A stretch of 64,000 bases of DNA from Spiribacter salilacus. GTDB lineage: Bacteria; Pseudomonadota; Gammaproteobacteria; Nitrococcales; Nitrococcaceae. The position numbers were made by a program, and so were the translations under genes. The notes below the pieces were generated by a model, which ran no database searches, was not told the DNA's origin, and saw nothing but the letters and a program-made list of their open reading frames with translations. Every line of letters starts with the position of its first letter. Position 1 is the stretch's first letter. Shown here one piece after another: positions 58,828 to 64,000 of this stretch. The stretch is from NCBI RefSeq assembly GCF_009649225.1, contig NZ_WJPP01000001.1, positions 372,001-436,000 on the forward strand, read 5' to 3'.

Positions 58828-60103
58828 CTAATTTCTCAACTTGTAGAATTAAATCGTGCCAATTGCGAATAATAACGCGATCACCCACAGCAAGCGGCTC
58901 CGTGCACTCTGCCAACCAGTTCTCCCCTTCAACCCGCACTCGCAGCTTTGGTGTTACGGCGATCACCTCGCCTTCGGTATTCAACATGTGATCGGTACCG
59001 CCCACTGAACGCCGCCGAAACGCACGCAACGCCAGCATTGCCGTGCCCATAAACACCACTAAACTCGACGCCGTCACACCAGCCACTAGCCACATCGACA
59101 GTTCAAAACCCGGGCCGGCCGTATCAAATAACATTAAAGAGCCTAGGGCAAATGCAATCACACCACCTACGCCCATTGCTCCGAAGGACGGCACTAGGGC
59201 CTCACCAATCATTAACAGCACACCTAACGCTAGCAGCCCTAGGCCGGCTAAATTAATCGGTAGCGCCTGCAGCGCATAAAGCGCCAGAAGCAAAGAGATG
59301 GCACCAATGGTGCCGGGCACCAATGACCCGGGATTAGCCAGTTCGAAGATTAACCCGTAGATCCCCACCAGCATCAAAATATACGCAACGTTGGGGTTAG
59401 TAACGGCAGCAAGCAACCGCTGCCGCCAATCCGGCAGCCGGTCGGTGATACGTGCTTCTGATAAGTTCAACGTCTGCTCACCACTGTCTAATTCAACAGA
59501 AACACCGTCAAAACGACTTAGCAGTTCAGTGGTATCAGCAACGACGGCATCAATGACATTTTCATTCAGCGCCGCATCCGCCGATAGGCTGACTGATTCT
59601 CTCACCGCACGCTCCGCCCACTCTGCATTGCGTCCACGCAACTCTGCTAAAGAGCGAATATACGCCACCGCATCATTAATCATTTTGCGCTCGGAAGCGC
59701 TTAACTCCGACTCAGACTCTTCGGCGGCGCCGATCTGCACTGGCGTCGCGGCACCCAGGTTAGTGCCTGGTGCCATCGCTGCAAGGTGAGAGCCATATAG
59801 AATATAGGTGCCCGCACTGGCGGCACGGGCGCCGGAGGGCCCTACATAGCCAAGAATAGGAACCTGAGATGCCAGAATGGCCTGAATGATGTCTCGCATC
59901 GCCGAATCAAGGCCGCCCGGCGTGTCCATCTGCAGGATAACCGCCGATGCGCCGTCCACTGCGGCCGTTTCAATGCCATCAACCACATACTCCGCTGTCG
60001 CTGGACCAATCGCACCGTTAATAACAAGCCGGTGCACGTCGTCCGCCGACGCTGATGCGGAGAAAAAGACAAAAAGAAAGGCCGCCCACAAGCTATATCT
60101 CAT
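58820..60103 (-). CDS. NfeD-family membrane serine protease
   Basis: A 427-residue protein. A signal peptide ends near ASASA, then comes a ClpP-class periplasmic protease domain (VILQMDTPGGLDSAMRDII, GPSGARAASAGTYILYGSH with the catalytic serine). Next are about five membrane spans (residues 260-365) and a C-terminal NfeD OB-fold domain (EGEVIAVTPKLRVRVEGENW). Such proteins usually pair with a stomatin-like protein, which they cleave; no stomatin gene is next to it here. The ATG at 60103 starts the signal peptide. Confidence 0.9.
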   Translation of the reverse strand: MRYSLWAAFLFVFFSASASADDVHRLVINGAIGPATAEYVVDGIETAAVDGASAVILQMDTPGGLDSAMRDIIQAILASQVPILGYVGPSGARAASAGTYILYGSHLAAMAPGTNLGAATPVQIGAAEESESELSASERKMINDAVAYIRSLAELRGRNAEWAERAVRESVSLSADAALNENVIDAVVADTTELLSRFDGVSVELDSGEQTLNLSEARITDRLPDWRQRLLAAVTNPNVAYILMLVGIYGLIFELANPGSLVPGTIGAISLLLALYALQALPINLAGLGLLALGVLLMIGEALVPSFGAMGVGGVIAFALGSLMLFDTAGPGFELSMWLVAGVTASSLVVFMGTAMLALRAFRRRSVGGTDHMLNTEGEVIAVTPKLRVRVEGENWLAECTEPLAVGDRVIIRNWHDLILQVEKLDD

Positions 60104-60141
60104 AGATACTAAGATCGCCTTAGCCGTAGACGGTTCCCTCC

Positions 60142-60810
<669 letters not shown>

Positions 60811-61971
60811 TTAGTTTTCTATTTCTAGCGCTTGCAACCGTCCATCAAGATCCAGCACGTACGCTATATTATTGTTCACAACAGGCCTTGCGGTAATCCG
60901 GGCAGAGCCAATTGACCGCCGCGCCAATATCCGACCTGAGTCAGTATCCACCCAGTAAACATTGCCATCGGAACCACCAAACAGCAAAAATTCACCATGT
61001 CTGACAGGCGCTGAGAGCTCGAGTCCTGCAAGCGCATCAAGGCGCCATACCGTTGCGCCATTGCTCCGATCTAAGCCCCAGAGCTGCCCCTCATCATCAG
61101 TGACATACACCTTGTCTTGGTCAACGCTAATACCACCGAGTACTGAAATCGGCCGTGCCCAAACAATCTCACCATTGCTGAGCCGCATTCCAACCAAGCG
61201 CCCCTGATAACTCCCCGCATACAACGCACTACCCGACACCACTGGGTCGGCATCGATATCAACCATGCGATCTAGGTCTGTTCGACCCTCGGGGGCGCTG
61301 ACGGTGGCCTCCCATGCCGGTGAGCCCTCAGTTAAATCGAGCGCACTGATTCGGCCATTCTCAAAGCCTGCAACCACCCCGTTGCGCACAAAAACAGGCG
61401 CTGAGTGCCCTCTTACACTAAGCGCCGGCACGCTTCTACGATAAAGCCATTGACGCTCTCCGCTCTGCGCATCAAGAACAAAAACTGCGCCATCTCCCGT
61501 ACGGGTTGCCACGGCCCCTTGCTCAATCTGCGGTGGGGCAAGAATTTCGCTGCCAACCACCGCATCCCACTGCAGATCACCGGTTTGCGCACTCACCGCA
61601 ATGAGGCGGCCATCCCGCGTTCCTACAACAACAAGTCCTTCACCAACGCCAACAGCGCCAGAAATTACGCCATCGACGGTGAACGTCCACTCGTTCCGGC
61701 CCGTTTCCAAATTCAACGCCGCTATCTCACCGCTGGCGGAAGCCGCAAAAATCCGCGACCCATCCGTTGCCAATTCAAGTCGATCATTGGCTTGATCAAC
61801 CCCACCAATGCGTGTGCGCCACAGCGAACTAACGCCGGGTCGATCATCGGGGAGCTCTACAGCGGGGGCTGAAACCGCCTCAATTGGATCGATACGCGGC
61901 GTGCCCCCACAAGCGGCAAGCGTTAGAACCATTAGCGTGATTGCAATCAGGGAAATAGCAGGATGTCTCAT
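60811..61971 (-). CDS. bamB: Outer membrane assembly lipoprotein BamB
   Basis: A 386-residue lipoprotein of the BAM complex that helps insert beta-barrel proteins in the outer membrane. A signal peptide with lipobox LAAC gives a lipidated cysteine at 21. The rest is an eight-bladed PQQ-type propeller with repeats such as GEIAALNLETGRNEWTF and GRLIAVSAQTGDLQWD. It overlaps the yfgM stop by four bases, as in E. coli-type hisS-yfgM-bamB clusters. Confidence 0.96.
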   Translation of the reverse strand: MRHPAISLIAITLMVLTLAACGGTPRIDPIEAVSAPAVELPDDRPGVSSLWRTRIGGVDQANDRLELATDGSRIFAASASGEIAALNLETGRNEWTFTVDGVISGAVGVGEGLVVVGTRDGRLIAVSAQTGDLQWDAVVGSEILAPPQIEQGAVATRTGDGAVFVLDAQSGERQWLYRRSVPALSVRGHSAPVFVRNGVVAGFENGRISALDLTEGSPAWEATVSAPEGRTDLDRMVDIDADPVVSGSALYAGSYQGRLVGMRLSNGEIVWARPISVLGGISVDQDKVYVTDDEGQLWGLDRSNGATVWRLDALAGLELSAPVRHGEFLLFGGSDGNVYWVDTDSGRILARRSIGSARITARPVVNNNIAYVLDLDGRLQALEIEN

Positions 61972-62597
61972 GATGTTGGCCGCTCCCCAAGATCACCAAG
62001 CTTTAGCTCAACCAATGCACGTCGCTGACCTTGCGCTAACTCTCTGGCTTCTTGATAGGCATTAATTGCTGCCTCCCGCTCACCCAGCGCTCGATTTAAA
62101 TCGCCTTTGAGTTCAAGATAACGCCCCGCTAGCAAGCCCTCCGGTAGTGGATCAAGCAAAGCGAGCGCCTCGGCATCTTCACCGGCCGCCATCAGCGCCT
62201 CAGCTCGGCGTAAACGAACCAAGTCAGAGAAAACACCATCAGCTGCCTGTGCACTGACTTGGCTCAAGGTATCGGCAGCGGCTTGCGCTTCATCTGCACG
62301 CATTTGATGGGCCGCAATGGCAAGCCCTGAGAATGCTAGATACGGACTGCGGGCGTGCTGATCTTGTAAGCTCGAGAACTGCTCCAGAGCAGCGTTAGCA
62401 TCCTGATCGCGTAAATTGGCCAAGACGGCGGCGTACTCACTGGCCGCCGCTGCTTGCTGCCTGGACTCCCAAGCACCCCACTGCTGCCAACCAATGACAA
62501 TGGCAATAGCGGCACCTGCGCCAATTAAGACCGCTCGGCCATTTCTTCGCCACCAATCGCGAATCTCTTCGAGTTGTTCCTCGTCCTCATACGCCAT
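61968..62597 (-). CDS. yfgM: YfgM family translocon-associated TPR protein
   Basis: A 209-residue inner membrane protein. It has a short cytoplasmic N-terminus ([18 protein letters not shown]), one span (about 23-38, ending WQQWGAW) and a periplasmic tetratricopeptide-like domain. In E. coli it is a partner of SecYEG and PpiD. The ATG at 62597 (MAYEDEEQ) overlaps the hisS end by 11 bases. Confidence 0.92.
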   Translation of the reverse strand: MAYEDEEQLEEIRDWWRRNGRAVLIGAGAAIAIVIGWQQWGAWESRQQAAAASEYAAVLANLRDQDANAALEQFSSLQDQHARSPYLAFSGLAIAAHQMRADEAQAAADTLSQVSAQAADGVFSDLVRLRRAEALMAAGEDAEALALLDPLPEGLLAGRYLELKGDLNRALGEREAAINAYQEARELAQGQRRALVELKLGDLGERPTS

Positions 62598-63897
62598 CGC
62601 GCAGTCTCCGTTCGTCTGTTGGTTGAGCAAAGCGCTCGCTCAAATCCTGTATCAAATCCTGCTGCGTAATCGTAACCTGTCCTTGCTCAGCTCGCAGCGA
62701 TTTTACGGTAACAGATTCATTGGCTACTTCAGCTTCACCCAGAATCAAAGCAAGTTGTGCACCGCTTCGATCCGCTCGCCTAAGCTGAGCTTTCATTGAG
62801 CCGCCACCGGTAACAAGCTGCAATCTTAGCCACGGCAAAGCTGACCGAATCGACTCTGCAAGCCCAGTCGCTTGCACCGCATAATCGGGGGTGCCGATTA
62901 CTAGGGTACAGTGGGGTGTTTCTGTAGCCGGCGCATGACCCGCGTCAGTCACCAGCGCCACTAGGCGCTCTACCCCTGCTGCAAAGCCAATAGCTGGTGT
63001 GGGTTTACCCCCAATCATCTCTACCAATGCGTCGTATCGCCCCCCCGCAAGGACCGTTCCTTGCGCGCCCAGGTTGTCGCTAATCCACTCAAAAACGGTG
63101 CCGCCATAGTAATCGAGCCCACGTACCAACCGGGGGTTAATGACAAACTCAACACCGGCCGCCTGCAGGTGCGCTTGCAAACCTGCAAAATGCGCTCCAT
63201 CGGCTTCATCCAGATAGTCGTGTAAGTCTGGCGCATCTTTAATAATTGCCTGCACAGCGGGATTTTTGCTATCCAAGATTCTTAAGGGATTGGTGTATAA
63301 GCGCCGCTGTGCTTCAGCATCAAGCGTATCGTGATGTTGCTCCAAATACTGAATGAGCGCTGCTCGATAGCGCCCTCGCGACTCGCTATTACCTAGGTTG
63401 TTGATCTCTAAACGGAGATTTTGAATGCCCAAGCCGTTAATCAGAATTCGACGTGTCAGTGCAATCAGTTCGGCATCAAGGTCAGGCCCCGGCAGGCCAA
63501 ACGCCTCCGCACCGATTTGGTGAAACTGCCGATAGCGTCCTTTTTGCGGGCGCTCATGTCGAAACATAGGGCCGGCATACCACAAACGCGGTTGCGCATT
63601 ATGCAAAAGCCCCTGCTGCAGCGCCGCTCGTAAACAACCCGCTGTCCCTTCAGGCCGTAGCGTCAAGCTGTCGCCATTGCGATCGTCGAAGGTATACATC
63701 TCCTTTTCGACGATATCGGTGACCTCACCAATTGCTCGCTTAAACAGGGCGGTTTTTTCAACGACTGGAAGACGAATCTCTTGATATCCATAGCGGATAA
63801 GTTCCTGCCGGAAAACCGATTCAACCCAGTGCCAACAAGGCGTTTCATCGGGAAGAATATCACTAAAGCCACGAATGCTCTGAATGGCGTCGCTCAC
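62587..63897 (-). CDS. hisS: Histidyl-tRNA synthetase
   Basis: A 436-residue class II synthetase. It has the N-terminal [14 protein letters not shown], motif 2 [16 protein letters not shown], and the histidine-specific [13 protein letters not shown]. Motif 3 in the region [12 protein letters not shown] and a C-terminal anticodon-binding domain (about 330-425) follow. The start codon is GTG at 63897 with AAGAGG upstream. It heads the hisS-yfgM-bamB-adk-nfeD-pdxH run. Confidence 0.97.
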   Translation of the reverse strand: MSDAIQSIRGFSDILPDETPCWHWVESVFRQELIRYGYQEIRLPVVEKTALFKRAIGEVTDIVEKEMYTFDDRNGDSLTLRPEGTAGCLRAALQQGLLHNAQPRLWYAGPMFRHERPQKGRYRQFHQIGAEAFGLPGPDLDAELIALTRRILINGLGIQNLRLEINNLGNSESRGRYRAALIQYLEQHHDTLDAEAQRRLYTNPLRILDSKNPAVQAIIKDAPDLHDYLDEADGAHFAGLQAHLQAAGVEFVINPRLVRGLDYYGGTVFEWISDNLGAQGTVLAGGRYDALVEMIGGKPTPAIGFAAGVERLVALVTDAGHAPATETPHCTLVIGTPDYAVQATGLAESIRSALPWLRLQLVTGGGSMKAQLRRADRSGAQLALILGEAEVANESVTVKSLRAEQGQVTITQQDLIQDLSERFAQPTDERRLRDGV

Positions 63898-63924
63898 GCG
63901 AACCTCTTACGGTTTACTAGGAGT

Positions 63925-64000
63925 TTAGGGCCGATCCAGTGTGAACCGGGCGACATTTCCACGTGAATACTGCTCAAGATCAACCGGCGTACCATCAAGC
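63925..64000 (-). CDS. rodZ: RodZ C-terminal end (partial)
   Basis: The last 24 residues of a minus-strand frame are visible, LDGTPVDLEQYSRGNVARFT plus LDRP, ending in TAA at 63925. The pattern of a substitution at PVDLEPYTR..NVARF is typical of the C-terminal DUF4115 domain of RodZ, the cell-shape protein that links MreB to the membrane. In E. coli ispG lies between rodZ and hisS; here the gap to hisS is only 27 bases, so ispG is elsewhere. Confidence 0.65.
   Translation of the reverse strand, partial: LDGTPVDLEQYSRGNVARFTLDRP

Overview
The window is a chromosomal segment of a gammaproteobacterium. Evidence for this is the classical gene clusters (tRNA-fMet-rimP-nusA-infB-rbfA-truB-rpsO-pnp; a full 14-gene nuo operon with separate nuoC and nuoD; secG-tRNA-Leu ahead of nuoA; carA-carB-greA; ftsH-folP-glmM; hisS-yfgM-bamB) together with a CbrA/CbrB two-component pair next to gluQ. 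Base composition is moderately GC-rich by eye. Family placement is not provable from this window; a Chromatiales/Ectothiorhodospiraceae-like or related marine/halophilic lineage is a guess. I see no rRNA, insertion sequence, prophage or CRISPR array.

Region 1 (1-18.8 kb) is a carbon-use module. A truncated AcoR-type sigma-54 activator diverges from an acetaldehyde-type dehydrogenase plus DUF779 gene; the gap between them holds a perfect dyad and a good -24/-12 promoter. After an aminotransferase on the other strand come gluQ, a CbrX-like small membrane protein, the transporter-domain sensor kinase CbrA, its NtrC-type partner CbrB, acetyl-CoA synthetase and a two-subunit sodium:solute symporter of the acs-linked type. 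The acs-symporter gap carries two tandem dyads and a near-consensus sigma-54 promoter, which I read as the adjacent CbrB (or another enhancer-binding protein) switching on the symporter. The module ends with a cNMP/CBS/nucleotidyltransferase-like DUF294 protein, a lone receiver protein, and an unusual membrane-PAS-pseudokinase-DEDDh exonuclease fusion. Aldehyde to acetate to acetyl-CoA, with uptake and signalling, is the likely theme.

Region 2 (18.8-53.4 kb, all minus strand) is housekeeping: RNA decay and translation genes, initiator tRNA, complex I with a DUF2818 protein, tRNA-Leu, secG, tpiA, glmM, folP, ftsH, rlmE, a small membrane protein where E. coli has yhbY, greA, carB and carA. carA is preceded by an 18-codon leader ORF that runs through a terminator-like hairpin, which suggests attenuation.

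Region 3 (53.4-64 kb) holds an ABC exporter pair with nicotinate phosphoribosyltransferase (plus), an H-NS family protein (minus), an unrecognised 401-residue protein in AT-richer DNA (plus), and a minus-strand run rodZ(partial)-hisS-yfgM-bamB-adk-nfeD-pdxH.

The least described pieces are the exonuclease-pseudokinase fusion with its lone receiver, the dual sigma-54 control regions of the C2 module, the carA leader, and the tRNA-Leu/nuoA junction with a 7-nt gap and no Shine-Dalgarno sequence.
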